From Oscillospiraceae bacterium (GTDB lineage: Bacteria; Bacillota; Clostridia; Oscillospirales; UBA929), in the NCBI GenBank assembly GCA_031254195.1, contig JAIRUW010000059.1, positions 1-38,867 on the forward strand: a stretch of DNA of 38,867 nucleotides, given 5' to 3'. The translations under genes and the position numbers were made by a program. Below, piece after piece: positions 1 to 8,912 of this stretch. A model generated the notes under the pieces. The model was not told the DNA's origin, made no database searches, and saw only the letters and a list, made by a program, of their open reading frames with translations. Every line of letters starts with the position of its first letter. Position 1 is the stretch's first letter.

Positions 1-1890
1 GGCGGGCAGACATCAACACTCGACATGACACCGGCAGAACGACTCGCGGTAGCGGAAGTATTCACCGCTCCCATTGGTGACAGCAATCAGCAATACCTCC
101 TAAGAGTTTGTACGGCTTATAACCTTAGATGGGATAGTGGAAGGGCAAACTTCGACACGGTAAATGACAGCATCTTTCCTAAAGTATGGGTTATTGAAGT
201 GTTCCGCAATGGAAACTTTGTGGGCGAAACAAGCATACGCGGAGATAATAAGTCGGCTGGAGTTATACCCAATGTGTCGCAGTTTATAAACGAACACGGT
301 GATTATGTGTTTATTGTTTACGAACAAGAAGGGCGCGGCAAAATCGCTAAGTCCCCCACATACACGCATGGTAGCGGCGGCAGTTCAAGTACCGCGCTTC
401 CCATAGCCGGGCATAAGACTATTGCCACCAACGCATACCAAACTTATGTTATAAAGACAGATAATACCTTGTGGAGATGGGGTGATTCGGGAAACGCAAC
501 AAAAGACCAAGATAATATCGTGCATATTTCGGGAAACAACAGCCATTGGATGTTTATTAAGTCTGACGGTAGCTTGTGGGGTTGGGGTATGAACGAAAAG
601 GGACAGCTTGGCGATGGTACGACAACACAAAGAGATACCCCCGTCCGTATTGGCACAGATAGTAATTGGGCATACGTTTCTGCGGGTTACAGACACACAG
701 TAGCCCTCAAAACTGACGGTAGCTTGTGGCAATGGGGTACAAACTGGTTAAACGGCGATGGGGCTGACGCAACTATCTTATCGCCTGTAAAAATCTTAGA
801 TAATGTTGCGTCTGTTTCCGCTGGTTTGAATTACACAACGGCAATAAAGACAGACGGAACACTTTGGATATGGGGCGTTTATAACAACAGTCTATCTCCG
901 ATACAGGAAATGACTGGTGTTAAGGCTGTTTCAAGCGGATACGACGCTCCGTTTATTATCAAGTCTGACGGCACCTTGTGGCAGGGTGTGAATATGAGTA
1001 CAAAAATCGCGGATAATGTAATAGCTGTTTCCGCAGGGCAAAGAGCGGGAGCAACTGGCACAAGAGGTTTAGACGCATATGTTACTGCGGACGGCAGTCT
1101 GTGGACATGGGGTAGTAGTGTCAGCAACCGTTTTGGTGCGGGAAATGCACCGAAGAAAGTCATGGATGGCGTTGTGGATGTAGATACAAGCAGCGAGTTT
1201 GTGGTTGCGCTTAAAAGCGATGGTTCGGCTTGGTGCTGGGGTGATTTCACCTCTAACGAGCCAAAACAAGTCACTACTGGCGTAAAATTTCCGGGCGGCG
1301 GCACAACAGCCGCTAACCCCCTCGACAGCGCAAGCGGCTGGGCGAAGGACGGCATAACCGCGGCGATTGGTAAGGGCTTCGTCCCGGCCGACATTCAAGG
1401 CAGCTATACCAATGTCATTACCCGCGCCGAGTTCTGCCGCCTTGCCGTCAGATGGCTGGAAGTCAGGCTGGATAAGAACATAGACGCGATCGTGGCAGAG
1501 CATGGGATACCCGCGAGAATGTCGCACACCTTCAGCGACACGACCAACACCGACATACTCGCGGCGTACCGCCTCGGCGTCACAGGCGGCGAGCTGGCCC
1601 CCACCGACGCCGCCCCCGGACGCTTCAACCCGAGCGGGCAGTTCAACCGCGAGCAAGCCGCGACGATGATACTGAACACCGTCAAGGTAGCGGGAATGGA
1701 CGTGAGCAATACCAGCTCAGCGGGGTTCAACGACATCGGCACCGCGTCCAGCTGGGCGGTGAACGCGATCAACTACGTAAGGAACGCGGGAATCATGAGC
1801 GGCACAGGCACGGCGGATAACCCGCTGTTCAGCCCGCAGAGGGCGTACACACGGCAGGAGAGCATTGTGACATTCAATAATATCGGATAG
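1..1890 (+). CDS. RCC1-repeat surface protein with C-terminal SLH domains (5' partial)
   Basis: The reading frame is open to the window edge, so the ATG at 25 is probably internal and the N-terminus lies upstream. From about residue 125 (counted from that ATG) to 430 there are repeated units of the type IKTDGTLWxWG, typical of RCC1/beta-propeller repeats. From about residue 440 to the end there are SLH-type segments (GWAKDGI, FNREQAATMI, WAVNAINYV, GIMSGTG), which in Firmicutes anchor proteins to cell-wall polymers. The first 115 residues are not recognised. The protein is inferred to be surface-attached, with the propeller exposed. The RCC1 part is visibly AT-richer than the SLH part, with the change near 1300, which suggests a domain swap. 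Family assignment is firm; ligand and function are unknown. Confidence 0.85.
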   Translation, partial: GGQTSTLDMTPAERLAVAEVFTAPIGDSNQQYLLRVCTAYNLRWDSGRANFDTVNDSIFPKVWVIEVFRNGNFVGETSIRGDNKSAGVIPNVSQFINEHGDYVFIVYEQEGRGKIAKSPTYTHGSGGSSSTALPIAGHKTIATNAYQTYVIKTDNTLWRWGDSGNATKDQDNIVHISGNNSHWMFIKSDGSLWGWGMNEKGQLGDGTTTQRDTPVRIGTDSNWAYVSAGYRHTVALKTDGSLWQWGTNWLNGDGADATILSPVKILDNVASVSAGLNYTTAIKTDGTLWIWGVYNNSLSPIQEMTGVKAVSSGYDAPFIIKSDGTLWQGVNMSTKIADNVIAVSAGQRAGATGTRGLDAYVTADGSLWTWGSSVSNRFGAGNAPKKVMDGVVDVDTSSEFVVALKSDGSAWCWGDFTSNEPKQVTTGVKFPGGGTTAANPLDSASGWAKDGITAAIGKGFVPADIQGSYTNVITRAEFCRLAVRWLEVRLDKNIDAIVAEHGIPARMSHTFSDTTNTDILAAYRLGVTGGELAPTDAAPGRFNPSGQFNREQAATMILNTVKVAGMDVSNTSSAGFNDIGTASSWAVNAINYVRNAGIMSGTGTADNPLFSPQRAYTRQESIVTFNNIG

Positions 1891-1920
1891 GACATCTGGC
1901 AAAAAAACTGCCTCGAATCG

Positions 1921-1950
1921 TTGACAGTGGTGCGCCCTCTATGATATAGT
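1921..1950 (+). promoter_or_regulatory. Sigma-A promoter of pckG
   Basis: The -35 TTGACA (1921-1926) and -10 TATAGT (1945-1950) are separated by 18 bp, and a TG lies one base before the -10 (extended -10). Transcription would start near 1957. The short leader can form a hairpin from AAAGGC and GCCTTT (about 1960-1979) just before the ribosome binding site. Confidence 0.75.
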
Positions 1951-1997
1951 GTTCTCTTGAAAGGCAAAAAGCGCCTTTACAGAAGGAGGTCACCGAT

Positions 1998-3797
1998 ATG
2001 ATTCAAACTCCAAACAAAGCCCTCAACGAATGGATCAAAGAGATCGCCGACATGTGCCAGCCGGACGACGTCTATTTGGCCGACGGGTCTCAGGAAGAGT
2101 ATGACAGAATGATCCAAATATGCGTGGACGCCGGCCTGGCTACCCCGCTCAACCCGGCAAAGCGCCCCGGCTGCTACCTGTTCAGAAGCCATCCCTCCGA
2201 CGTCGCGCGCGCCGAGAAGCGCACCTTCATCGCGTCGAAGAAGCAGGAAGACGCCGGCCCGACCAACAACTGGATTGACCCGGACGAGCTGAAAGCGACG
2301 ATGAGGGGCCTTTATAAAGGCTGCATGAAGGGCCGCACGATGTATGTCATCCCCTTCTCGATGGGCCCCGTCGGCTCCTACATCTCTAAAATCGGCGTAG
2401 AGATCAGCGACAGCCCCTATGTCGTCATCAATATGCGCATAATGACCCGTATGGGCAAGGCCGTTCTCGACGCCCTCGGCGCGGACGGCGAGTTTGTCCG
2501 GTGCCTGCACTCGGTCGGCAAGCCGCTCGGCCCGGGCGAGAAGGACGAGTCCTGGCCCTGCATCCCCAATGTGGACGAGAAATATATCAGCCACTTCCCC
2601 GAGGAGCGCATGATTTGGTCCATCGGCTCCGGTTATGGCGGCAACGCCCTGCTGGGCAAGAAGTGCTTTGCCCTCCGCATCGCCGGTGTGCAGGCGCGCG
2701 ACGAAGGCTGGATGGCCGAGCATATGCTTATCCTCAAGCTGACCGACCCCGCCGGGAAAGTCCATTACGTCTGCGGCGCGTTCCCGAGCGCTTGCGGCAA
2801 AACCAACCTCGCCATGCTGGAGCCGACCATCCCGGGCTGGAAGGTCGAAACAGTGGGCGACGATATAGCCTGGATGAAATTTGGCAAAGACGGCAGATTG
2901 TACGCCATTAACCCCGAGGCGGGCTTCTTCGGCGTTGTTCCCGGCACTTCGATGGACTCCAACCCCAACGCTTTCCGGCAGATTCAAAAGAATACCATCT
3001 TCACAAACGTCGGCCTGACCGACGACGGCGATGTTTGGTGGGAAGGCAGCGGCGTCCCCGCCCCCGCGCACCTGATCGACTGGAAGGGCAACGACTGGAC
3101 GCCCGATTCCAAAGAGCCCGCCGCTCACGCCAACGCCCGCTTCACGACTCCGGCGGCTCAGTGCGAAGTCATCGCGCCCGAATGGGAAGACCCGGCCGGC
3201 GTACCCATCTCCGCTATCCTGATCGGCGGCCGCCGCAAGACCACCGTTCCTCTGGTCAACGAAAGCACCGACTGGAACAACGGCATCTTCCTCGGCTCGA
3301 TCATGGGCTCGGAGATCACCACCGCCGACATCACCGACAAGGTTGGGCAAGTGCGGCGCGACCCGTTTGCCATGCTGCCGTTCATGGGCTACCATATGGG
3401 CGACTACCTCAAGCACTGGATCAGCATCGGCAAGAAGACCGACGCCGGCAAGCTGCCGAAAATCTATTTCGTCAACTGGTTCCGCAAAAACGACGAAGGC
3501 AAGTTCATGTGGCCCGGATTCGGCGACAACAGCCGCGTGTTAAAGTGGATTATGGAACGCATTGACGGCACGGGCAAAGCCGTGGAAACCCCCATTGGCA
3601 ACCTTCCGGCTCCCGGCGCCATCGACATCAGCGGCTTAGACGTCACCGAGGACGATATGGCCCATCTGCTGGAAGTGGACAAAGAGGCGTGGAAGATTGA
3701 AGCCGCCAACATCAGAAAAGACTATGAGATTTACGGCGACAGGCTGCCCAAGGAGCTTGCGGACGAGCTTGCCAAGCTGGAGAAGGCATTGGGCTAG
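1998..3797 (+). CDS. pckG: Phosphoenolpyruvate carboxykinase (GTP)
   Basis: Interconverts oxaloacetate and PEP using GTP/GDP in the cytosol, either for gluconeogenesis or, in many anaerobes, for CO2 fixation toward C4 acids. At 599 residues it has the usual length of the GTP-dependent family. The kinase loop FPSACGKTN is present with the hyper-reactive cysteine at about residue 266. Other family motifs are [14 protein letters not shown] and [19 protein letters not shown]. The start is set by AGAAGGAGG 7-8 bases upstream. The gene stands alone, with its own promoter and a strong terminator. A fumarase operon lies in the same window, compatible with a C4 branch, but the direction of the reaction cannot be told from sequence. 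Confidence 0.97.
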   Translation: MIQTPNKALNEWIKEIADMCQPDDVYLADGSQEEYDRMIQICVDAGLATPLNPAKRPGCYLFRSHPSDVARAEKRTFIASKKQEDAGPTNNWIDPDELKATMRGLYKGCMKGRTMYVIPFSMGPVGSYISKIGVEISDSPYVVINMRIMTRMGKAVLDALGADGEFVRCLHSVGKPLGPGEKDESWPCIPNVDEKYISHFPEERMIWSIGSGYGGNALLGKKCFALRIAGVQARDEGWMAEHMLILKLTDPAGKVHYVCGAFPSACGKTNLAMLEPTIPGWKVETVGDDIAWMKFGKDGRLYAINPEAGFFGVVPGTSMDSNPNAFRQIQKNTIFTNVGLTDDGDVWWEGSGVPAPAHLIDWKGNDWTPDSKEPAAHANARFTTPAAQCEVIAPEWEDPAGVPISAILIGGRRKTTVPLVNESTDWNNGIFLGSIMGSEITTADITDKVGQVRRDPFAMLPFMGYHMGDYLKHWISIGKKTDAGKLPKIYFVNWFRKNDEGKFMWPGFGDNSRVLKWIMERIDGTGKAVETPIGNLPAPGAIDISGLDVTEDDMAHLLEVDKEAWKIEAANIRKDYEIYGDRLPKELADELAKLEKALG

Positions 3798-3818
3798 AAT
3801 CTATACGATATAGAGTAG

Positions 3819-3850
3819 GACGGTCAGGGCTTTTGCCTTGACCGTCTTTT
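3819..3850 (+). terminator. Rho-independent terminator of pckG
   Basis: A 12-bp stem (3819-3830 with 3835-3846, one G-T wobble) with a TTTT loop is followed by TTTT. It ends 9 bases before the convergent acetyltransferase gene, so it may also serve that gene. Confidence 0.85.
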
Positions 3851-3859
3851 ATGGATGGA

Positions 3860-4402
3860 TTATTTCCGCAGTTTTTCTCTTCCCGCAACCCATTCGTCAT
3901 GGAGTAATGCGTATTCGTAGGTATCAGACCAGATCGGGCTGCCTGCTTTATCTTTCTTGAAATATATGTTTTTGATCAAATGCCCTTCCCTTCGCAACCC
4001 CAATCGTTCCAACAGTTTCCACGACGGTTCGTTCAAAGGGTTGCACATGGCGATAACTCTGCGGGCATTTTGATTGGCAAACACGTCGTCTAGCAGACGT
4101 GCCGCCGCTTCTGTCGCGTATCCTTTTCCGCGATATTCTTGATTGAATACATACCCCAGTTCCCATGTGTCAAACTCCTGTTTAGACAGATATATGTTCC
4201 CGATCAGCTTTCCGCAATCCTTCAGGCACACCGCCCAGAAAGCGTTATCTCCAGACCGCCTGACGGCCTCCTGCTTACAGGCTTCCTTCGTAAATACTTC
4301 ATACGGTTCGAATCTGACGGTCTCTTCTTGCGACAGATATTCGTATAGATCTTGCCAATCCTCAGTGGTAAACCTCCGTATCAATAGCCGCTCCGTCTCC
4401 AT
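3860..4402 (-). CDS. GNAT-family N-acetyltransferase (RimJ/RimL-like)
   Basis: A 180-residue protein starting METERLLIRRFTTEDW, the usual opening of RimJ/RimL-type acetyltransferases. The acetyl-CoA loop is seen as QEYRGKGYATEAA at about residues 88-100, followed by NPLNEPSWKLLERLGLRREG, the typical last motif. It would transfer an acetyl group from acetyl-CoA to an amine, either a protein N-terminus or a small molecule; the substrate cannot be predicted. The start has ACGGAG upstream. It lies 31 bases after the rodA-like gene on the same strand and is probably its operon partner. Confidence 0.9.
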   Translation of the reverse strand: METERLLIRRFTTEDWQDLYEYLSQEETVRFEPYEVFTKEACKQEAVRRSGDNAFWAVCLKDCGKLIGNIYLSKQEFDTWELGYVFNQEYRGKGYATEAAARLLDDVFANQNARRVIAMCNPLNEPSWKLLERLGLRREGHLIKNIYFKKDKAGSPIWSDTYEYALLHDEWVAGREKLRK

Positions 4403-4433
4403 ACACTCACTCCGTTTCGTATGGTCTGTTCTA

Positions 4434-5600
4434 TCATATCACCGGCTGTTCCGGCTTGGGCAGGAAGCTCTCCACCTTCTGCCGCCTTTTTGTATGCTTA
4501 TAGACCGACATCACCAGCCCGATGCCCAAAAAGTTAGCCAGGACGAACGACCCGCCGCTGGACAGAAAGGGCAGGGAGTTGCCGATGACGGGCAGCAGGG
4601 AGAGGGTCATGCAGATATTCAGAGCGGACTGGCCGAAAATCATGGCAAAGACCCCCGCGCAAATCACCTGCCCCTGCTTGTCGGTGGCGAAGCCGCAGCT
4701 GACAAGCATCTTAAAGCCAATCAGCAGTATGGCGAGTATGACGGCGGCGCAACCCAAGAACCCGAGCGAGTATGCGATGAACACGAAGATAAAATCGTTG
4801 TGCAATTCCGGCACATAGATAGGCGACGGGTGAAAAATGCCGTTGCCGGTCAGGCCGCCGGACGCGACGGCCTTTGCCGCTTGCATCTGCTGATAATATA
4901 CTTGGTCGGTCGCCGACTGCCCAAACACCGCAAGGATACGGTCTTTTTGCTTTTCGCTGAGCAAAAAATTCCATAACAGCGGTATGATAGCGGGAATAGC
5001 GGCTAGAGCAAATGCCATATAGAACCATTTGACCCCGGCGACGAACATCATCGCGAGGAAAATAACCAAAAACATCAGCGCGGTGCCGCTGTCTCCCTGT
5101 ATCTGCACCAAGGCCACGGGGATAAAGGCGTGCAGGCACAGCAAAAAGATGTTAAGCGGGTGGTTGAACTTATCCTGCGTTTTATAGATATGGTAGGCAA
5201 ACGAGAGGATGAACGCCAGCTTTAGAAACTCGGAGGGCTGGATGCTCATTTCGATGCCAGGGATAATCAGCCAGCGTTTGGCCTCGGGACGCGCGGGCGT
5301 AGCGACGCCCCAGATAAAGGTGGACAGAAAAAGCAAATAAGACACCGGGACATATAGCTGCCATTTGCTCATAAGAGCGCGGTAATTGATATTCGCAAGG
5401 ATGATAGCGGCAGCGACGCCGGCCGCCAGCGCAATCCCCTGACTGAGGATATTCCGGCCGGTGAGCCGCAGAGTTAAGTCGGATTGGTAAAGGCCGGTGA
5501 GCAAAACAAGCCCCATAACAGACAGTCCGATACATGGCAGCAGAAGCAGCCAGTCGATCCTGCCCCAAAACGCCCGCCACGCTTTCCTAAATGTGCTCAT
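4434..5600 (-). CDS. rodA: FtsW/RodA/SpoVE-family peptidoglycan polymerase (RodA-like)
   Basis: A 388-residue polytopic membrane protein with about ten hydrophobic segments. SEDS-family motifs are present: IPGIEMSIQPSEFLKLAFI, QIQGDSGTALMF (its aspartate matches the catalytic one of the family), ELHNDFIFVFIAYSLGF and LPFLSSGGSFVLANF. SEDS proteins polymerise lipid II glycan strands together with a class B PBP. The start chosen is the ATG at 5600 (MSTFRKAW), because a longer reading would overlap uxaC extensively. It overlaps the uxaC stop by 14 bases and has no clear ribosome binding site, so translational coupling is likely. RodA is preferred over FtsW from the QPSE and GNSLPF context; SpoVE remains possible. 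Confidence 0.88.
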   Translation of the reverse strand: MSTFRKAWRAFWGRIDWLLLLPCIGLSVMGLVLLTGLYQSDLTLRLTGRNILSQGIALAAGVAAAIILANINYRALMSKWQLYVPVSYLLFLSTFIWGVATPARPEAKRWLIIPGIEMSIQPSEFLKLAFILSFAYHIYKTQDKFNHPLNIFLLCLHAFIPVALVQIQGDSGTALMFLVIFLAMMFVAGVKWFYMAFALAAIPAIIPLLWNFLLSEKQKDRILAVFGQSATDQVYYQQMQAAKAVASGGLTGNGIFHPSPIYVPELHNDFIFVFIAYSLGFLGCAAVILAILLIGFKMLVSCGFATDKQGQVICAGVFAMIFGQSALNICMTLSLLPVIGNSLPFLSSGGSFVLANFLGIGLVMSVYKHTKRRQKVESFLPKPEQPVI

Positions 5601-6987
5601 CGAACACAAAATATCCCATCGCATTGTGATAGGAAATATCCCTGACCAATTGCCCCAGCTCCGCCTCATCATAGAATATTTCGCCGTCTTCAGCCCATTT
5701 GCCCAGCATCCCGCATAGGATACGGCGGAAATACTCATGCCGCGTATAGCTCAAAAAGCTGCGCGAGTCGGTGAGCATCCCGATGAACGAGCCGAGCAGC
5801 GAGTGATTCGCAAGGCCGGTGAGGTGCCGCTCGATGCCGGCTTTACAGTCGTTGAACCACCACGCCGGGCCGTGCTGCATCTTAGCGCCGCCGTCCTGAA
5901 ACGAGGCGAGAACGGTGTCAATCATCTCGTTGTCGTTGGGGTCGATGGAATAGATCACAGTCTTGGGCAGGCGGTCTTCGCGCGCCAAAAGGTCTAAGAA
6001 CCGCGCGAGGTCTCTGCCGCCGCCCGCCGGCCCGATGCAGTCGAAGCCGGTGTTCGGGCCGAGGGCCCTGCCCATGCGCGTGTTGACGCCGCGCCCGACG
6101 CCGTAATGGATCTGCATCCCCCAGCCCAGCCGCTTATAAACGCCGCCCAAAAAGAGCAGCAGCGCCGTTTTGAAAGCTGATTGCCCGTCTTGCCCGGGGG
6201 ATTTGCCGCCCCGCGCCTGCTGAAAGGCCGCTTCCGCTTCCCCGGCGGGCGCGGGCCGGTAAGGGAGGAACGCCAAGTCGTGGTCGGAGGCGCGGCCGCC
6301 CAGTTGACAGAAAAAGTCCGCGCGTTTCTCCAGCGCCTCGCACAGCTTGTCAAATGTTGTGATCTCCAGCCCAGCGGCCTGCCCCAGCCTGTTTAAGTAT
6401 GCGGGAAACCCCTCTTTTTCCAGAAAGAGCGCGAGGTCGGGGCGGAAGGTGGGGACGACCACCGCTGCGAACGACACATCGGCGCGTATCGCCTCATGCC
6501 ATTCCAAACTGTCGGCGGGATCGTCGGTGGTGGCGATCACTTTGACATGGGAACGGTGGACAATCTCCCGCGCCGTAAAGCCGGGGAGCTGTTCGTTCAC
6601 CCTCTCCCAAATGGCCGGGGCGTTGCGCCCGTTGATCTCTAAATCGCAGTCAAAATAGCGGCGTAGTTCAAGGTGCGCCCACTGATAGACGGGGTTACCC
6701 AGGGCTTTGGGCATGGTTTCGGCGAACTTTAGGAACTTGTCATAGTCCGGCGCGCCGCCGGTGATATACTCCTCCGGCACGCCGTTGGCCCGCATCAGCC
6801 GCCACTTATAATGGTCGCCGCCCAGCCATAACTGCGTGAGGTTTTCAAAGGAGCGGTCACGGGCAATCTCGGCCGGGTCGATATGGCAATGGTAGTCCGC
6901 GATGGGCATCTGTTCCGCGTGGTTGTGGTATAAATCCATTGCCGTGTTGTTCGGAAGCAGATACTGCTCGTCCATAAACGGCCGCAT
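5587..6987 (-). CDS. uxaC: Glucuronate (uronate) isomerase
   Basis: Isomerises D-glucuronate to D-fructuronate and D-galacturonate to D-tagaturonate, the first step of bacterial hexuronate catabolism. The protein has 466 residues, close to the family norm. The N-terminus RPFMDEQYLLPN and the metal-binding DYHCHIDP at about residues 31-38 identify it, with VIATTDDPADSL, IHYGVGRGVNTRMG and a C-terminal NAMGYFVFDEHI. The ATG at 6987 is preferred over an upstream ATG because GAAAGGAG lies about 11 bases before it. No other hexuronate gene (uxaA, uxaB, uxuA) is in the window, so the pathway must be completed elsewhere. Its operon partner, a rodA-like gene, is functionally unrelated. Confidence 0.95.
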   Translation of the reverse strand: MRPFMDEQYLLPNNTAMDLYHNHAEQMPIADYHCHIDPAEIARDRSFENLTQLWLGGDHYKWRLMRANGVPEEYITGGAPDYDKFLKFAETMPKALGNPVYQWAHLELRRYFDCDLEINGRNAPAIWERVNEQLPGFTAREIVHRSHVKVIATTDDPADSLEWHEAIRADVSFAAVVVPTFRPDLALFLEKEGFPAYLNRLGQAAGLEITTFDKLCEALEKRADFFCQLGGRASDHDLAFLPYRPAPAGEAEAAFQQARGGKSPGQDGQSAFKTALLLFLGGVYKRLGWGMQIHYGVGRGVNTRMGRALGPNTGFDCIGPAGGGRDLARFLDLLAREDRLPKTVIYSIDPNDNEMIDTVLASFQDGGAKMQHGPAWWFNDCKAGIERHLTGLANHSLLGSFIGMLTDSRSFLSYTRHEYFRRILCGMLGKWAEDGEIFYDEAELGQLVRDISYHNAMGYFVFDEHI

Positions 6988-7024
6988 GATCTTGCACGCT
7001 CCTTTCTCCATCCTGTTCCGCACC

Positions 7025-7054
7025 AGTATATCAATAATCCCCGGTTTATGTCAA
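7025..7054 (-). promoter_or_regulatory. Sigma-A promoter of uxaC-rodA
   Basis: Read on the minus strand, TTGACA (7054-7049) and TATACT (7030-7025) are separated by 18 bp. The -35 box is only 11 bp from the -35 of the divergent serine-hydrolase promoter, so polymerases or a shared regulator would interfere with each other here. Confidence 0.75.
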
Positions 7055-7065
7055 TCGCAAAAGCG

Positions 7066-7094
7066 TTGCGGCTGTGTGTTGATTATGGTATACT
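7066..7094 (+). promoter_or_regulatory. Sigma-A promoter of the serine hydrolase gene
   Basis: TTGCGG (7066-7071) and TATACT (7089-7094) with 17-bp spacing, 25 bases before the start codon. AAAAGGAGGGG follows as the ribosome binding site. Confidence 0.7.
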
Positions 7095-7118
7095 ACCCCA
7101 AAAGGAGGGGATTCCATT

Positions 7119-8285
7119 ATGAACATCATTCAAGGCCGCACAGACTGCGCCCCCGCCGACGTCGGCTACGACGCGTCCAGACTGGGCGCGGTCAATGGTT
7201 TCTTCACGCGTATGATCGAGCAGAATGTCATCCACGGCGTGTCCTACCGGCTCGCGCGCCGTGGCAAAGTGTTCGCGGTGGCGGCGCTGGGCGGTCGGCA
7301 TTACAAAAACCCCGGCGTGCCCATGCAGCCGGATGCGGGATTCCATATCGCGTCCCAGACCAAAGCGTTTACTGCCGTCGCCATCCAAATCCTTGTGGAG
7401 GACGGGCTGGTTTCTGTCGAAGACAGGGCCGCCCAATACCTCCCGCAGTTCGACGGCGCGCCGTACGATGGGATCACCCTTTTTCACCTGCTGACGCATA
7501 CCTCCGGCCTCTATCCCGAGGGCAGCATTCCCGACAAACACCATATCGGCGCATTCGACCATATCGACCGGCAAAGCGAAACGGACGGCAAAAGCACCGA
7601 CTGGATTGCCGCCGGCCTGCGCTCCGGGTTGCGCCGCCCGCCCGGAACAGAGTGGCAATACTGCTCGTTCGGCATTATGGTTCTGGGGGCGATCATGGAA
7701 ACCGTGACCGGCGTCCGGGCTGAGGAGTTTATCATCAATCGCATCTGCAAGCCGCTGGGTATGGACGGCACGACCTTTGCCCCCACGCCCGACATGGCGC
7801 GCTCCGCGGTGATCTTTAACGAAGGAAACGAGAAGCGCTTGGGAGGGATTGAGCGCGGCGACCCGATCGATGACGGCATATGGGACGTCATGCCGGGGGT
7901 TTCGGGCTCTCTGTTCTCCAACACCGCCGACCTCGTCCGCTTCGGTTCCATGCTCTCGCAATGGGGGCGGCTGGGCGACGCCCGCATCCTCGGGCGCAAG
8001 GCGGTCGAAAGCCTTGCCACGCAGCGTCTGTTCAACATACCTGACCGCTGCTGGGGTTCGGCCGAAAACGACCGCAAATACGGCCTCGGCGTTGATATGC
8101 GCCGCTTTCCCGGCTCGCTCACCTCGCCCGGTACATACTTCCACGAGGGTGCGGGGCACAGCGTCTTGATCGTAGACCCCGCCGAGGAGATGGTTTGCTC
8201 CTGCGTCTATCCATGGGTCGGCGGCGAATGGAATGCCGACTGCAACGGGCGGCTGTATAACGTCATGTGGTCGGGGCTCATATAG
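7119..8285 (+). CDS. Beta-lactamase class C-like serine hydrolase
   Basis: A 388-residue member of the penicillin-binding-protein/class C beta-lactamase fold. The catalytic SxxK is S79-Q-T-K82 in HIASQTKAFTAVA, followed by the family motif LLTHTSGL. The second motif appears as WQYCSFGIMVLG, with serine where YxN enzymes have asparagine, as in some esterase-like members. The third region is likely HEGAGHSVLI. No signal peptide is visible, so it is probably cytosolic and acts as an esterase or peptidase rather than a true beta-lactamase. It is divergent from uxaC, which could mean shared control. The substrate is unknown. Confidence 0.85.
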   Translation: MNIIQGRTDCAPADVGYDASRLGAVNGFFTRMIEQNVIHGVSYRLARRGKVFAVAALGGRHYKNPGVPMQPDAGFHIASQTKAFTAVAIQILVEDGLVSVEDRAAQYLPQFDGAPYDGITLFHLLTHTSGLYPEGSIPDKHHIGAFDHIDRQSETDGKSTDWIAAGLRSGLRRPPGTEWQYCSFGIMVLGAIMETVTGVRAEEFIINRICKPLGMDGTTFAPTPDMARSAVIFNEGNEKRLGGIERGDPIDDGIWDVMPGVSGSLFSNTADLVRFGSMLSQWGRLGDARILGRKAVESLATQRLFNIPDRCWGSAENDRKYGLGVDMRRFPGSLTSPGTYFHEGAGHSVLIVDPAEEMVCSCVYPWVGGEWNADCNGRLYNVMWSGLI

Positions 8286-8307
8286 CTATAGAGAAGCGCA
8301 ATTATAA

Positions 8308-8333
8308 GGGACGGCAAATTTTTTCGCCGTCCC
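8308..8333 (+). terminator. Terminator-like hairpin after the serine hydrolase
   Basis: A perfect 8-bp stem GGGACGGC/GCCGTCCC with a T-rich 10-base loop. The downstream tail is only moderately T-rich. A second hairpin (CGCGCCT/AGGCGCG, 8354-8376) lies between it and the next gene. Confidence 0.6.
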
Positions 8334-8399
8334 TGCAATATTTTAGACCCCGCCGCGCCTTTATAGGGTAGGCGCGCGCAAAAGGACGGAGTTGAGGCT

Positions 8400-8900
8400 T
8401 TGGAACGGGACGATTTATATCAGGAGCTGATTCGCTATATCAGCCGCAAATTCGCCTCCCGCCCCAACATCGCGGAGATGAGCGGCGACATCGTCGGCGA
8501 CGTATACCTCGACCTTTACGCAAAGCACGGCACCGGCTCGGACAAGGAAAACTTCGGCTATCTCTCGGTGGCGTGCGTCCGGCAGGCGTATAAACGCTTC
8601 AAGGCCTGGGACGCAAGGGCGGCCAAAACTTCCGCGCTGGACGAGTGTTTGAACTTCCTAGCCGACGACGAGGTAATCGACGAGCTGGTGCGGAGTGAGG
8701 AAACGGGCGAAGTGCTGGCGTCATTGGAGACGCTGAAAACAATCGAAAAAGCGGTCATCATCGGCAGATACTACGGCGACTTGAAATTTTCCGAAATCGC
8801 CGGAGGCTTGGGACTGAACTTAAATACCGTCCTATCCCACCACCGCAGGGCGCTGGAAAAGCTCCGCCCGCGGCTGACCCGATATTTTTTGAATGATTGA
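8400..8900 (+). CDS. Small sigma-70-like RNA polymerase sigma factor
   Basis: A 166-residue protein with the layout of an alternative (ECF-type) sigma factor. The N-terminal part, LYQELIRYISRKF to LSVACVRQAYKRF, resembles region 2. The C-terminal part, EKAVIIGRYYGDLKFSEIAGGLGLNLNTVLSHHRRALEKL (about residues 116-156), is a clear region 4 helix-turn-helix that would bind a -35 element. The start is a TTG at 8400, preceded by GGACGGAG. It is 12 bases upstream of a CheW-domain gene, with which it almost certainly forms an operon; partner genes of such factors often encode their regulators. No anti-sigma factor with a membrane segment is present. Region 2 is weakly conserved by eye. Confidence 0.8.
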   Translation: MERDDLYQELIRYISRKFASRPNIAEMSGDIVGDVYLDLYAKHGTGSDKENFGYLSVACVRQAYKRFKAWDARAAKTSALDECLNFLADDEVIDELVRSEETGEVLASLETLKTIEKAVIIGRYYGDLKFSEIAGGLGLNLNTVLSHHRRALEKLRPRLTRYFLND

Positions 8901-8912
8901 GGAGGAAAAACC

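Noticed and set aside
1977..3416. 479-residue open frame antisense to pckG
   Set aside because: It lies opposite a certain gene, its translation shows no family pattern, and long antisense frames are expected in GC-rich genes with strong third-position bias.
4143..4976. 277-residue plus-strand frame across the acetyltransferase and rodA-like genes
   Set aside because: It spans two real minus-strand genes and the gap between them and has no recognisable domain.
7083..8159. 358-residue open frame antisense to the serine hydrolase
   Set aside because: Shadow of a GC-rich gene; it would also run through the divergent promoter region and has no ribosome binding site.
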